DNA of 64,000 nucleotides from Rhodoferax sp. OV413 (GCA_945861785.1 CAMAWD010000012.1:40036-104035); one strand, 5' to 3'. Numbered from the stretch's first letter, positions 35,200 to 43,941 are shown. Notes: generated by a model from the sequence alone, not told the origin. Numbers and translations are program-made.

Positions 35200-36071
35200 T
35201 GCCCTTCACCACCGACGACCCCAACGTACGCCAGGACTGGCTCACGGTGGGCCCGGCCAGCCGCCTGCTGCACAGTTCGGCCCAGGCCCCAGTGCCCACA
35301 CGCTTGCTGGGTGCGCCGCTGCAGTTGTGGCGTGACGCCGCCGGGCGCCCGCAGTGCCGGGTGCACGGCCGGGCCCTTGCGGTGCAGGAGCGTTACGGCT
35401 ACCTGTGGGTCTGCAGCGCCGCGACACCCGGGCGCCCGCTGTTCGCGCTGCCGGAATTCGGCGAGCCGGGCCGCCGCATCGTGGACTGCGGCGGCATCGG
35501 TGTGGCCACCTCCGGCCTGCGCGTGGTGGAGAACTTCCTGGACATGGGCCATTTCCCGTACGTGCATACCGGCACGCTGGGCAAGGTTCCGCACACCACC
35601 GTGGCGCCGTACAGCGTCGAGACCGACCCGCAGACGCAGGAACTCTGGGCGCTGGACTGCCATTTCTACCAGCCGCAGGCTTCGGCCTCCGCAGCCGGCG
35701 GCATCGATGCGCAGTACCGCTACCGGGTGATGCAGCCGTTCAGTGCCGCGCTTTACAAGTCGTGCCCGAACCGCCCCGGCGCGCTGGACGTGATCGCACT
35801 GTTCATCCAGCCGCTGGACGAGGACCATGTGGTGGCGCATTGCCTGCTCGTGCTGTTCGAAGAGCAGCTGGGTGATGCCGAACTGATCGGTTTTCAGCAC
35901 ATGATCTTCGGCCAGGACAAGCCGATCCTCGAGAGCCAGCGGCCAAGTCGGCTACCCCTGGAAGGCGTGCTCGAGACACACATGCGGTGTGACCTCGCGT
36001 CCGTCAGCTACCGGCGCTGGCTCAAGGCGCGTGGCATGCGGTTTGGCGTGTATACAGACGTTGCGGAATGA
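35200..36071 (+). CDS. Rieske-oxygenase catalytic subunit lacking the Rieske cluster (NdmC-like layout)
   Basis: 290 residues. The mononuclear non-haem iron motif is intact in ENFLDMGHFPYVH (N112, D115, H118, H123), with the downstream acidic region MRCDLASVSYRRWLK. Where the Rieske domain should hold its two Cys-His pairs the sequence is shortened to LWRDAAGRPQCRVHGRALA, which cannot bind a cluster. This layout is known from NdmC of methylxanthine N-demethylation, which borrows a Rieske cluster from a partner and needs the GST-like NdmE. Here a Rieske-only protein precedes it and a GST follows. The substrate is unknown; a methylated purine is one guess. No oxygenase reductase is in the window. 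Confidence 0.8.
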
Positions 36072-36077
36072 GCGCCG

Positions 36078-36123
36078 CGCCGGGCCGCCCCAAGGGCGAA
36101 TTCAATGATGCGCAACATGGAGG
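36078..36123 (+). repeat. Intergenic repeat copy 2 (before GST start)
   Basis: GCCGGGCCGC, CCCAAGGGCGAAT and GCGCAACATGGAGG lie between the oxygenase stop and the GST start. It is a close relative of the minus-strand copy at 30729-30779. It supplies the GGAG ribosome site of the GST gene. Confidence 0.55.
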
Positions 36124-36130
36124 AGACCTG

Positions 36131-36787
36131 ATGACCACCGGCGGCCCTGCCCACGCGCTGCAGCTGTACGACTACGAACTCTCCGGCAACTGCTACAAGG
36201 TGCGCCTGCTGCTGAACTGGCTGGGGCTGGGGTACACCCGGATCCCGGTGGACTTTCACCCCGGTCGCGCGCACAGGTCGGCCCACTTCATCGACCACGT
36301 GAATGCGCGCGGCCAATTGCCGGTGCTGCAGGACGGCGCGTTCCTGCTGCCAGACGCGCAGGCCATCCTGGTCTACCTGGCCAGCCGTTATGACCCGCAC
36401 GGACGCTGGTACCCGGCCGATGCGCCGACGCGCGGCCGCATCAGCCTGTGGCTGGCCACGGCCGACGACATCACCCGTACCGTATCGGCCGCGCGCCTGC
36501 ACCTCGGTTTCGGTTACGCTGCCGACCTCGCCAGCTGCCAGGCAGGCGGCCGCGCCGTGCTGCGCCTGCTCGACGACCAGTTGGCCGAGAACCAATACGC
36601 CGCACAGGAGTGGCTGGCAGGCAGCCACCCGACGATTGCCGACATCGCATGTTTTCCCTATGCCGCGCTGGCGGGTGAGGCCGGCATCGACCTGATCGCA
36701 TTCCCGGCCCTGCAGCGCTGGATCTGGAACCTGCGGCATGTGCCGGGGTTCATTGCGATGCCCGGCATACTAGACCCTGCGCTTTAG
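36131..36787 (+). CDS. Glutathione S-transferase-like protein of the Rieske operon
   Basis: 218 residues. The thioredoxin-like N-domain (LQLYDYELSGNCYKVRLLLN, with a serine at the usual catalytic position), cis-proline GQLPVL and the SNAIL-like DAQAI motif are clear; the C-domain has GSHPTIADIACFPY. ATG 36131 follows AGGAG; an ATG at 36068 overlapping the oxygenase stop is a weaker option. It may be a true GST or, like NdmE, a structural partner of the oxygenase; the operon position favours the second reading, but this is inference. Confidence 0.82.
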   Translation: MTTGGPAHALQLYDYELSGNCYKVRLLLNWLGLGYTRIPVDFHPGRAHRSAHFIDHVNARGQLPVLQDGAFLLPDAQAILVYLASRYDPHGRWYPADAPTRGRISLWLATADDITRTVSAARLHLGFGYAADLASCQAGGRAVLRLLDDQLAENQYAAQEWLAGSHPTIADIACFPYAALAGEAGIDLIAFPALQRWIWNLRHVPGFIAMPGILDPAL

Positions 36788-36817
36788 CATTGATTGAATG
36801 AAACAGGAGCCCACACC

Positions 36818-37837
36818 ATGAAGATACTGATTACCGGCGGCGGCGGATTCGTCGGCGCGCGCCTGGCCCGCACCCTGCTCGCACGCGGCCAGCTGAACGG
36901 CCGTTCCATCCGCACACTGGTGCTGGCCGACCAGATCGCGCCGCCGGCCGACCTGCTGGCCGACGCCCGCGTGCAGGGCCGTACCGGCACCCTGCTTGCG
37001 CAGTGCGACGACTTGCACCACGAGCCGTTTGACGGCGTGTTCCACCTCGCCTCGGCGGTGTCGGGCGAATGCGAGCTGGATTTCGACCTCGGCATGCGCT
37101 CCAACATCGACAGCACACGCGCCCTGCTCGATGCGCTGCGCGCCTCGGGACAGGCGTCGGGCGTGCCGGCCCGGCTGGTGTTTTCCAGCTCGGTCGCTGT
37201 GTTCGGCCCCGACGCCAGCGTGCCGCTTGCGGCGCGCGTTGCCGACGACACCCTGCCCGCCCCGCAGACATCCTATGGTGTTCAGAAACTGGTGTGTGAA
37301 CACCTGGTGGCCGACTACACGCGCAAGGCTTACATCGACGGGCGCGCCGCGCGCCTGATGACCGTGACGGTGCGGCCGGGCAAACCGAACGGCGCGGCCT
37401 CGTCCTTCTTCTCGGGCATCATCCGCGAGCCACTGGCAGGTGTGTTATCCGTCTGCCCGGTGGACGACCAGGTGTCGCACCCGATGTCCTCACCCGCACG
37501 GGCGGTGGAGGGCCTGATCGCAGTGTTCGAGGCCAGTCGCGAAGCCTTCGGCGGGCGGCTGGCGTTGAACCTGCCGGCGCTCAACGTGCGCGTGTGCGAC
37601 ATGCTCGACGCGCTGGAAGAAGTGGCCGGCCCAAAAGTTCGCGCGCTGGTGCGTTTCGAACGCGACGCGCGCATTGCCGGCATTGTGGCCAACTGGCCCG
37701 CCGGCGCCAGCGCGCAGCGTGCAAAACACCTGGGACTGGCACCCGATGGGAGCTTCACCGACATCATCCGGCAATACATCGCCGACTGCCGGCAACGGCC
37801 GGACGCGGCGCAGACCCTGGCCGGCCTGGCGGGATAG
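36818..37837 (+). CDS. NAD-dependent epimerase/dehydrogenase, DenD-like
   Basis: 339 residues of the extended short-chain dehydrogenase family. GGGGFVGARLARTLL is the NAD-binding loop, VFHLASAVSGE and FSSSVAVFGP lead to the catalytic YGVQK (Tyr-x3-Lys), and TVRPGKPNGAASSFFSGIIREPL is characteristic of D-erythronate dehydrogenase-type proteins. It would oxidise a four-carbon sugar acid or a similar hydroxy acid. It is the last gene of the Rieske operon (30-base gap), which is unusual company for DenD and may point to a different substrate. Confidence 0.82.
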   Translation: MKILITGGGGFVGARLARTLLARGQLNGRSIRTLVLADQIAPPADLLADARVQGRTGTLLAQCDDLHHEPFDGVFHLASAVSGECELDFDLGMRSNIDSTRALLDALRASGQASGVPARLVFSSSVAVFGPDASVPLAARVADDTLPAPQTSYGVQKLVCEHLVADYTRKAYIDGRAARLMTVTVRPGKPNGAASSFFSGIIREPLAGVLSVCPVDDQVSHPMSSPARAVEGLIAVFEASREAFGGRLALNLPALNVRVCDMLDALEEVAGPKVRALVRFERDARIAGIVANWPAGASAQRAKHLGLAPDGSFTDIIRQYIADCRQRPDAAQTLAGLAG

Positions 37838-37865
37838 GCGGGGACTTTCGGCAGATGCACTTAAG

Positions 37866-38101
37866 GCGCGGATAAGCCGGCACAGCCATAACCCGACCCA
37901 TGCATACAAACCCTTCATGAAGCGGTTGCGCTCGGGCAAGGACCGGACGGCATCCACGACACAGCGGTCCGTCGAGATGGCCAGTTGCCGGGTCAGGACT
38001 TCCAACAACGGCCCGAGGTTCCTGGCCTCGTTGTAAGCCGGCACCACGCAACTGATGGTCGGGCGAGGATGCCCCCACCACCCGCGGAGCCAGGCTGGCA
38101 A
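37866..38101 (-). pseudogene. Glycosyltransferase family 2 remnant with internal deletion
   Basis: Minus strand: the GT2 start PTISCVVPAYNEARNLGPLLE is joined within a few residues to RCVVDAVRSLPERNRFMKGL (broken here for length) and YAWVG, sequence that lies about 100 residues later in intact proteins. The catalytic DxD region is gone and the C-terminal membrane part is missing. It lies directly behind the PAP2 gene, so the two were probably one envelope-related operon. Confidence 0.75.
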
Positions 38102-38106
38102 GGAAC

Positions 38107-38646
38107 TTACTCATGGGCCACCCGCGTGCGCAAAACCATTGGCGGGCCGATGCCGCTGAGCCAGCCCGCCACCAAACCAACCGCTGCCCCGGCAGCCACA
38201 TCGATCGGGAAATGCAGTCCCAGGCAGACCCGGCTCCAGCCCACCATGCCAGCCAATACCGCCGCGACCAGGGAGACCACCACCCGGCCAGACGAGGCCG
38301 CCATTGCAACCGCAAACCCGAATGCCACGCTGGCATGGGTGCTGGGGAAACCGGGCGATGGGCCATGGGTGGTCCAGGATGTGCCCACACCGACCACAAA
38401 AGGCCTGGGCATCGGGAACAGTTGCTGGCCCAGGCGCGCGATCACCCAGGCGATGGCCATGGCCCACAGGATCCGGAACACCGCACGCTGGATGCGTGCG
38501 TCGCCCACAATCAATGCGCCGACCGCTCCCGCCACCATCCATTGGGGCAACTCGCCCGATGCGAACCGCGCCAACCGCACCAACCAGGACGGCGATGCGG
38601 CGGTGGCGTTGATCCACAGGAAAAGGCTGGTGTCGATATCGGGCAT
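38107..38646 (-). CDS. PAP2-family phosphatase (membrane)
   Basis: 179 residues, about five membrane helices. PAP2 motifs are the PRP end of the first motif (its usual lysine is a glutamine here: QQLFPMPRP), PSTHA (motif 2) and SRVCLGLHFPIDV (motif 3). Family members dephosphorylate lipid pyrophosphates such as undecaprenyl pyrophosphate at the membrane surface. ATG 38646 was preferred to a GTG four codons upstream. It overlaps no other gene; a broken GT2 gene follows. Confidence 0.82.
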   Translation of the reverse strand: MPDIDTSLFLWINATAASPSWLVRLARFASGELPQWMVAGAVGALIVGDARIQRAVFRILWAMAIAWVIARLGQQLFPMPRPFVVGVGTSWTTHGPSPGFPSTHASVAFGFAVAMAASSGRVVVSLVAAVLAGMVGWSRVCLGLHFPIDVAAGAAVGLVAGWLSGIGPPMVLRTRVAHE

Positions 38647-38659
38647 TGCGCGGGCCACG

Positions 38660-39066
38660 GTTAAAGCAAGGACTTGCAGTCTGCACGCCCCACATTACAG
38701 GCACATTAAGGCAGGCCCACCGCCGCATGGCGAAACCAAGCCGGCTGCGGGCCGCAGCGCAATGACCGCCGTCGGCTCAGGGGCCGGGGGCCAGGGCAAG
38801 CAGCGTGGTGTGCCAGCGCAGAGCGGATAGTCTCGATGCCGCCGGGGCGCCGACTGGCAGGCGGGGGTGCCAGACACGCAGCCGGTGGCTGCCAGCCGGC
38901 ACGTTGTGCATGGCGATGCTGCCGGGCTTTGCACTGCGGCCGAAACAACGACCTGCCCGTGCCCGGCCCAGACACATCTACACTTCTGTGTTGACCCCGG
39001 CCTGCACGCAGCAACCCTGCGGGCAACAGGTCCGGGCGCCCCCCAACATATGGAAGAACAAGCACC
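38660..39066. other. Intergenic stretch without a supported gene
   Basis: Open frames on both strands here lack family resemblance. No terminator or RNA was recognised. Confidence 0.5.
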
Positions 39067-39693
39067 ATGCTGCTCGATGACCAGGAATGCCAGTTGGTTC
39101 TGGTGGACTACCAGGCACGGCTGATGCCCGCCATCTTCGAAGGCACGCAGGTGCTGGCCAATGCCGTGCGCCTTGCCCGGATGGCCCAGGCCATGCAGGT
39201 GCCGCTGTTCGGAACCGAGCAGAACCCGGAGAAACTGGGCGAAAACATGCCGGAGCTGCGCACCATCATCACGGAATGCAAGGGCCGCACACTCGCCAAG
39301 ATGGCGTTCAGCGCCTGCCCCGACGGGCTGGTCGACTGGCTGCGCCCGCCACAGCGGCAGGCAGCCACCGGTGGCAATGCGCGCAGCCTGCCCAGGCACC
39401 TGCAAAAAGCCGTGCCGCCGCCTGACCGCCCGGAGCGCAACAGCATCGTCATCGCTGGCTGCGAAACCCATGTCTGCCTGCTTCAGACCGCCCTGGAGTT
39501 GCTGGAGCAGGAGTTCGAGGTCTGGGTCGTGACCGACGCCTGCGGTTCGCGCACGGAACGCAACCGCGACGCGGCCTTCGACCGGTTGGCCGGCAACGGC
39601 GCGGAACTGGTAACCACCGAGATGGTGGCCTTCGAGTGGCTCCGCACGGCGGAGCACCCGATGTTCAAACCGGTGCAGGCACTGATCAAGTAG
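39067..39693 (+). CDS. Isochorismatase-family cysteine hydrolase
   Basis: 208 residues. The catalytic triad regions are visible: Asp in LVLVDYQARL, Lys in GRTLAKMAFSAC and Cys in AGCETHVCLLQTALEL. The cis-peptide region precedes the cysteine. Family members hydrolyse amides, isochorismate or related bonds; the substrate is not deducible. An insertion between LVDWLRPP and PERNSIV (about 25 residues, Ala/Pro-rich) is unusual. It stands alone with a gene of unrelated function 45 bases downstream. Confidence 0.82.
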   Translation: MLLDDQECQLVLVDYQARLMPAIFEGTQVLANAVRLARMAQAMQVPLFGTEQNPEKLGENMPELRTIITECKGRTLAKMAFSACPDGLVDWLRPPQRQAATGGNARSLPRHLQKAVPPPDRPERNSIVIAGCETHVCLLQTALELLEQEFEVWVVTDACGSRTERNRDAAFDRLAGNGAELVTTEMVAFEWLRTAEHPMFKPVQALIK

Positions 39694-39737
39694 GGGCGCA
39701 GCAGGCACAGTCCGGCCTGCCAGGCCCTGCTTGTCCC

Positions 39738-40361
39738 ATGCGCATGCGGCCCCACTCTGCACACGTGCACCCTGACTGGCTCTGGGCTGCGGCCTGTGCG
39801 TCATTCGGTCTGGCAAGTGCTGCGGTCTGGGTATTCGACCTGTCCGGCGTCCTGGCCTGGCATGCCGGCACCTGGGACCGCCAACCTTGGGTCATTTGGT
39901 CAGCGAGCCTGGCCCACCTGTCGGGCGCACACATGGTGGGCAATCTCGCGGCGCTCGGGGTGCTCGCAGTCCTGGGGACCTACCTGCAAGCCGGCCGCGC
40001 GGCCGTGGCGGCATGGATGCTCAGCTGGCCCCTGGGCACCGCGGCACTGTGGTGGTGGCCCGAGGTGACGGGTTACAGCGGCCTGTCGGGCCTGTTGTGC
40101 GCCGCCGTCGGCGTATTGTGGCGCCATGCGCAGCGGCACCCCTCGACGCGACCGGTCGGTTGGGTGCTGCTGGTGACGATGGCGGTCAAGTTGCTGAGCG
40201 AGCAGGCATGGACGCACCCCATCGGGTACGACCCCAATTGGGGGTTCAACGTGGTGTACGCGGCCCACCTGACAGGTTTTGTGATCGGCGCCGCCTGCGC
40301 CCAGGCTGCGGCGTGGCGCGCCAGCCGACACCGGTCGGTGGACCACGGCCGCAGGCCATGA
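39738..40361 (+). CDS. Rhombosortase-type rhomboid intramembrane protease
   Basis: 207 residues, about six membrane helices. The rhomboid serine is in GYSGLSG and the histidine in AAHLTGFVIG. The small size and the HLSGAHMVGNLAAL loop fit the rhombosortase subfamily, which cuts GlyGly-CTERM tails from secreted proteins. No GlyGly-CTERM substrate was recognised in this window. ATG 39738 was chosen because it precedes the first membrane helix. Confidence 0.78.
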   Translation: MRMRPHSAHVHPDWLWAAACASFGLASAAVWVFDLSGVLAWHAGTWDRQPWVIWSASLAHLSGAHMVGNLAALGVLAVLGTYLQAGRAAVAAWMLSWPLGTAALWWWPEVTGYSGLSGLLCAAVGVLWRHAQRHPSTRPVGWVLLVTMAVKLLSEQAWTHPIGYDPNWGFNVVYAAHLTGFVIGAACAQAAAWRASRHRSVDHGRRP

Positions 40362-40433
40362 CATTGGTCAATACCCTGATTGTGCAAATCGCTACGCTGG
40401 AGGCTTGTTCAATCAGAAAACGGAAAACAGCCC

Positions 40434-40826
40434 ATGTCCCACTACCACGCAGTTGTCTGGCTCGATCACTCTGAAGCCCACGTGATGCACATCAGCCCGG
40501 ACGATGTCGAAAAGTCGGTGGTTCACCCGGCGCGTCCGCACCAGCACCTGCACGCCAAAAGCGGCGTGGTGGGCACTGGCCGCAAGGGCGAAGACCAGGC
40601 GTATTACCACGCCGTCGCGCATGCGCTCGAGGGCGCCCAGGAGATCCTGATCGTCGGGCCGGCGCAGGCCAAGCTGCAGTTCGTCAAGCACATCCATGTG
40701 CATGACCACGGCCTGGTAGACAAGATCATCGGGGTCGAAACCGTGGACCACCCCAGCGACGGTCAACTGGTGGCTTATGCCCGCAAGTACTTTCTGACCA
40801 AGGACCAGCTGCTGGGCCAGCCATAG
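40434..40826 (+). CDS. Small eRF1/Pelota domain 3-like protein (translational machinery protein)
   Basis: 130 residues: HYHAVVWLDHSEAHVMHIS and EILIVGPAQAKLQFVKHI look like a short bacterial eRF1-like fold (baeRF group) annotated in databases as translational machinery protein. The C-terminus VDHPSDGQLVAYARKYF is typical. Such proteins are proposed ribosome-associated stress or rescue factors, but function is not proven. ATG 40434 opens into MSHYHAVVW; the frame extends to 40380 without homology. Confidence 0.65.
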   Translation: MSHYHAVVWLDHSEAHVMHISPDDVEKSVVHPARPHQHLHAKSGVVGTGRKGEDQAYYHAVAHALEGAQEILIVGPAQAKLQFVKHIHVHDHGLVDKIIGVETVDHPSDGQLVAYARKYFLTKDQLLGQP

Positions 40827-40978
40827 ACGGCTGTCCGGCGCAGCACCACGGTGGACTGGCTGCAGAAACTCCCCGGCTTTCAGCGCACGCCTTTTGGGCT
40901 GGAGGTTTCCCACAGCGGCGCGCCACGACGGGCGGGCGAAGGTTTCGCTGAAACACCGGCCTTGGCCCACAAACCACG

Positions 40979-41604
40979 GTGCGTAAATTTGCCTTTACCG
41001 GCAACAGCCAGTTGGCAGACGCGGATTTGCAAGCCGCTTTAAAGCCATGGCTGGATCGTCCCGTGGGCCTGGCCGACCTGCGCCAAGCCGGTAACGCGCT
41101 GGAGTCGCTGTTTCGAGACAAAGGCTGGCTGGCCAAAGTCACCCTGCCATCGCAAGACGTGTCTGACGGCACGGTGCGCTTTGACATTCTTGTTGCCAAG
41201 CGCGGCAGCATTCGTATCACCAGCCAGGGTGCCACCAAACCCGGCACACCCCCATCTGGCCCAGCGCATAGAAGGCCTGCTGGACGCTGCCATGCCGCCC
41301 AACGAAGCTTTGAGCCTGCTGCAGTTTGAGCGCGCCCTGCTCATCGCCAATGACATCCCCGGCATGGCCGTCACTGGCAGTCAGCAAGCCGGGGACACCA
41401 CCGCCAACGCCACCTGCACCAGTGTCAACCTCAACCTGAACGGCTCCCCTGCCAGCCTGATTCCCAGCGACCTGGCCACCGCCAAAACACAGGGCAGTTT
41501 TCAGAAAGTGCGCTACAGCGCCAACCGGTTGCAGTCACTGGGGACAAGCCTGGGGCAAGACTATTCGGCGTTTGCGTTCTTCAGCGGGCCACTGGCACGA
41601 CCAA
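40979..41604 (+). pseudogene. Two-partner-secretion transporter (FhaC/ShlB) pseudogene
   Basis: The POTRA domain is readable from GTG 40979 (KFAFTGNSQLADADLQAALK, then DKGWLAKVTLPSQDVSDGTV). A frameshift follows near 41250, after which another frame gives RIEGLLDAAMPPNEALSLLQ and ERALLIANDIPGMAV. A segment resembling the protein's far C-terminus (VRYSANRLQSLGTSLGQDYS) then follows too early, so most of the beta-barrel is deleted. The N-terminal signal peptide is also absent. Confidence 0.75.
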
Positions 41605-41622
41605 CCCCAATTTGTCAGCGGC

Positions 41623-41814
41623 TCAGGCGCGAGTCGGCACGAACCCATGTTTGGTCAGCATGGCCGCCCCCATCAGGTCAATTCCGGGCAAGGTTTGCAG
41701 CAGCCGCAAGGGTAAGGCGTAACCCGCCTCCATCAAAGAGCGCAGCAACTCCGCGTCAAAGCGGGTGATGCGCGCCTCAAGCCCCTCACTGTGCGCCATG
41801 CTCTGGACCAACAC
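41623..41814 (-). mobile_element. IS110-family transposase fragment
   Basis: 63 residues: GLEARITRFDAELLRSLMEA and LRLLQTLPGIDLMGAAML correspond to the start of the C-terminal transposase_20 region of IS110-family enzymes. The DEDD catalytic N-terminal domain and the rest are missing. It lies where the TPS transporter remnant stops, so it probably took part in its destruction. Confidence 0.7.
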
Positions 41815-41882
41815 AAACCGGTGTGTGGGCTGGCCTTGGAGCGCCCAACACCCGGCGGGTTGTGCGTGGTTTAATTTTCTTG

Positions 41883-41899
41883 TTTCGCGAATTGCGAAA
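41883..41899. promoter_or_regulatory. Palindromic candidate operator of the HTH/nucleotidyltransferase pair
   Basis: TTTCGC, GAATT, GCGAAA: perfect 6-bp arms with a 5-bp centre in an AT-rich patch, 22 bases upstream of the HTH gene start. Position fits autoregulation by the HTH protein. Confidence 0.5.
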
Positions 41900-41920
41900 A
41901 TTTAGAGTGACAATTCACCA

Positions 41921-42454
41921 ATGCCCAAAAACGTCAATCGTCAACCCACGCTGAAGCCGCAGGATTTGTACGTCCTGTTGGCGCTGGCGGCTTGGGGCGA
42001 CGCGGCCACCACCTATGCGCAGCTTGCAGCGTTTGCCGAGTTGTCAGTTTCTGAGGTGCATGGTGCGCTCAAGCGCGCTGAGCAGGCACGGCTGATGGCT
42101 TTTGACGGCAAACGCCCCCTGCTAATCAAGGCGGCATTCAAAGAGTTCTTGTTCTCAGGCGCCAAATACGCCTTCCCACCCGCGCGCACCACCATGGTGG
42201 CTGGCGTGCCAACGGCTTATGCAGCCGCACCGCTGAGTGCCCACATCGCTCCTTCCGCTGACCCGCCACCTGTGTGGCCGTCTGCTTTGGGCAGCCGGCG
42301 CGGCATAGGCTTGACACCGCTTTATCCCAGCGTGCCATCGGCCGCCTTGCGAAGCCCCGCTTTGTATGAAAACCTCGCGCTGTTTGATGCCTTGCGCAGC
42401 GGTAACGCGCGCGAGCGCAACCTGGCCCAACAGCTTTTTGAGGCCCGTTTGTGA
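41921..42454 (+). CDS. HTH-domain protein paired with a nucleotidyltransferase
   Basis: 177 residues. The N-terminal 65 residues look like a MarR-type winged helix: LKPQDLYVLLALAAWGDAAT, then TYAQLAAFAELSVSEVHGAL and KRAEQARLM. The C-terminal half is Pro/Ala-rich and ends in a short helix (LYENLALFDALRSGNARERN). I do not recognise a named family. Its stop overlaps the next start (GTGA), so expression is coupled. By analogy with AbiEi/AbiEii it could be the antitoxin and repressor of the pair, but homology to AbiEi is not evident. Confidence 0.65.
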   Translation: MPKNVNRQPTLKPQDLYVLLALAAWGDAATTYAQLAAFAELSVSEVHGALKRAEQARLMAFDGKRPLLIKAAFKEFLFSGAKYAFPPARTTMVAGVPTAYAAAPLSAHIAPSADPPPVWPSALGSRRGIGLTPLYPSVPSAALRSPALYENLALFDALRSGNARERNLAQQLFEARL

Positions 42455-43182
42455 ACCCCAACGACCCCAATGTTCAGCGTGTAGAGGTGGTGGCACAGGC
42501 ACTGGGAAGCCTTTGCCATGCGGTGGTGCTGGTCGGTGGCTGTGCAGCGAGTTTGCTGATTGACTCCCCCACAGCAGCACCCGCCCGCGTCACGTACGAC
42601 GTGGACTTGATCGTTGAAGTCGCCGCCCTGCAGGGTTACTACGCCGTTGAAAAGCAGTTCGCAGCACTTGGATTTGCCCGCGATCTGGCGCAAGACGCAC
42701 CCGTCTGCCGCTGGCGAGTGGGCGGCGTGGCGGTTGATCTCATGCCCACAGATGAAGCTGTTTTGGGATTTTCCAACCGTTGGTATGGCGAGGCTGCGGC
42801 TTCGGCACTTGCAATCACACTCCCCAGCGGCCAGCCTGTCAATTTGATTTCTGCGCCTGCCTTTTTAGGCACCAAATTTGAAGCCTTTGAGACACGCGGC
42901 AAAAGCGACATCTTGAGCAGCCATGACCTTGAAGACATCATCAACCTGGTTGACGGCCGCCGGGAGCTTTTGGCCGAGGTCGCGGCCGCACAACCTGGTC
43001 TGCGCGCTTACCTGGCAAAGCGGTTCCAAGGCCTGCAGCAACACACGGATTTCGACAACGCGCTGCCAGGACTGGTGGCGTTTGACGCCCTGTACCAACA
43101 CCGACTCAAAAACCTGCGAAGCCGCATTGCGGTCATCGCCCAACACGCGCCATTGGGCGCAGAGAACAAAGCCACACCATGA
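42451..43182 (+). CDS. Nucleotidyltransferase-fold protein (AbiEii-like candidate toxin)
   Basis: 243 residues. The nucleotidyltransferase core is visible: VVLVGGCAASLLID (G29, G30) and TYDVDLIVEV (D50, D52), followed by VGGVAVDLMPTDE, which could supply the third acidic residue. AbiEii-type toxins use this fold to add nucleotides to tRNA or to transfer GTP. It starts at GTG 42451, overlapping the HTH gene. It looks intact, in contrast to the genes on both sides. Its stop overlaps the ATG of the exoprotein remnant. Confidence 0.7.
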   Translation: MNPNDPNVQRVEVVAQALGSLCHAVVLVGGCAASLLIDSPTAAPARVTYDVDLIVEVAALQGYYAVEKQFAALGFARDLAQDAPVCRWRVGGVAVDLMPTDEAVLGFSNRWYGEAAASALAITLPSGQPVNLISAPAFLGTKFEAFETRGKSDILSSHDLEDIINLVDGRRELLAEVAAAQPGLRAYLAKRFQGLQQHTDFDNALPGLVAFDALYQHRLKNLRSRIAVIAQHAPLGAENKATP

Positions 43183-43410
43183 ACCACGTCTACAAACTCG
43201 TCCGGAGCGCCCAACACCAAGTGTGGGCTGCTGTGTTCGAAATCTCCAGCGGTCTGGCTGGTGCTACTAAAAAATTTTGCTGGTCCTGTCAATCTGGACG
43301 GCAACAACGTCACGGTGACTGACGGGGTTGGTGGCTTGATTCTTGGCACCCTGAACGTCAACGGAACCTTTAGCCCGACCAGTACCGGCGGCGGCATCAC
43401 CCCAAAGTAA
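43179..43410 (+). pseudogene. TPS exoprotein (FHA-type) remnant
   Basis: From ATG 43179 the start MNHVYKLVRSAQHQVWAAVF matches the extended signal peptide region of filamentous-haemagglutinin-type exoproteins. After about 30 residues the reading jumps frame near 43265 and continues as a filament-like repeat (NLDGNNVTVTDGVGG, then TLNVNGTFSPTSTGGGIT). The body of what is normally a several-kilobase gene is missing. It is the partner of the broken transporter at 40979-41604. Confidence 0.65.
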
Positions 43411-43790
43411 TGGCACGACGTTCACACCAGCATCAACGCAAACACAAACCCAGTTCGTCGCAGTTGCAGTGCTGACACCGGCGTTTAACCTGCCGACGAC
43501 CGGGTTTACTTTGACAATTCCGACGAGTCCTATGAGCTTCCCTAGGCCAAAGGTAAGCTCGCAAAGCGCGGGGGGCTCTCAGGCGCGCCCAGTCGCGGCC
43601 ATTGCTGCCAGCGGCTCGGTGGTGGTGATGCAGGTGCGCGATGCGGCTACCGGTTCGCCCGGTTTGATTCAAGTCGAGGTGAGCGGACAATCCCTGCGCA
43701 GCGATGGTTTTGAGTTCTCGGTACCCGGCCAGGCCGCACAGACCCTGAAAAACCAGCCGACGGCCCCTGAAGCCTTGCTGGACAACGAGC
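43411..43790 (+). other. Low-confidence coding remnant, origin unresolved
   Basis: An open frame (43469-43852) with a Ser/Ala/Val-rich product (AIAASGSVVVMQVRDAATGS) could be a C-terminal piece of the exoprotein. I could not confirm this. It overlaps the nucleotidyltransferase remnant that begins near 43791 in another frame. Confidence 0.3.
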
Positions 43791-43941
43791 ATCCTGGTGG
43801 ACCCCATCAAGGGCAAGACCACTCTTTTCAGCTTGGCCAGCATCCAGATTGAAATTCAGGATCTAACCGGTATCAAAACAGACGTGTCAACGCCGCTGGC
43901 CTTGCACGAGCGCTTTCGTGACAGTGTCATTGCTGAATCTA
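43791..43941 (+). pseudogene. Minimal nucleotidyltransferase (MntA-type) remnant
   Basis: The C-terminal part of a minimal nucleotidyltransferase is readable: ILVDPIKGKTTLFSLASIQI followed by EIQDLTGIKTDV and LHERFRDSVIAES. The N-terminal GSxxRG/DxD half is absent. MntA pairs with a HepT-type partner in toxin-antitoxin operons; no HepT is nearby. Confidence 0.65.

Noticed and set aside
39700..39740. Terminator at a GCAGGC/GCCTGC hairpin behind the isochorismatase gene
   Set aside because: Six-base stem without a T-run; too weak to support.
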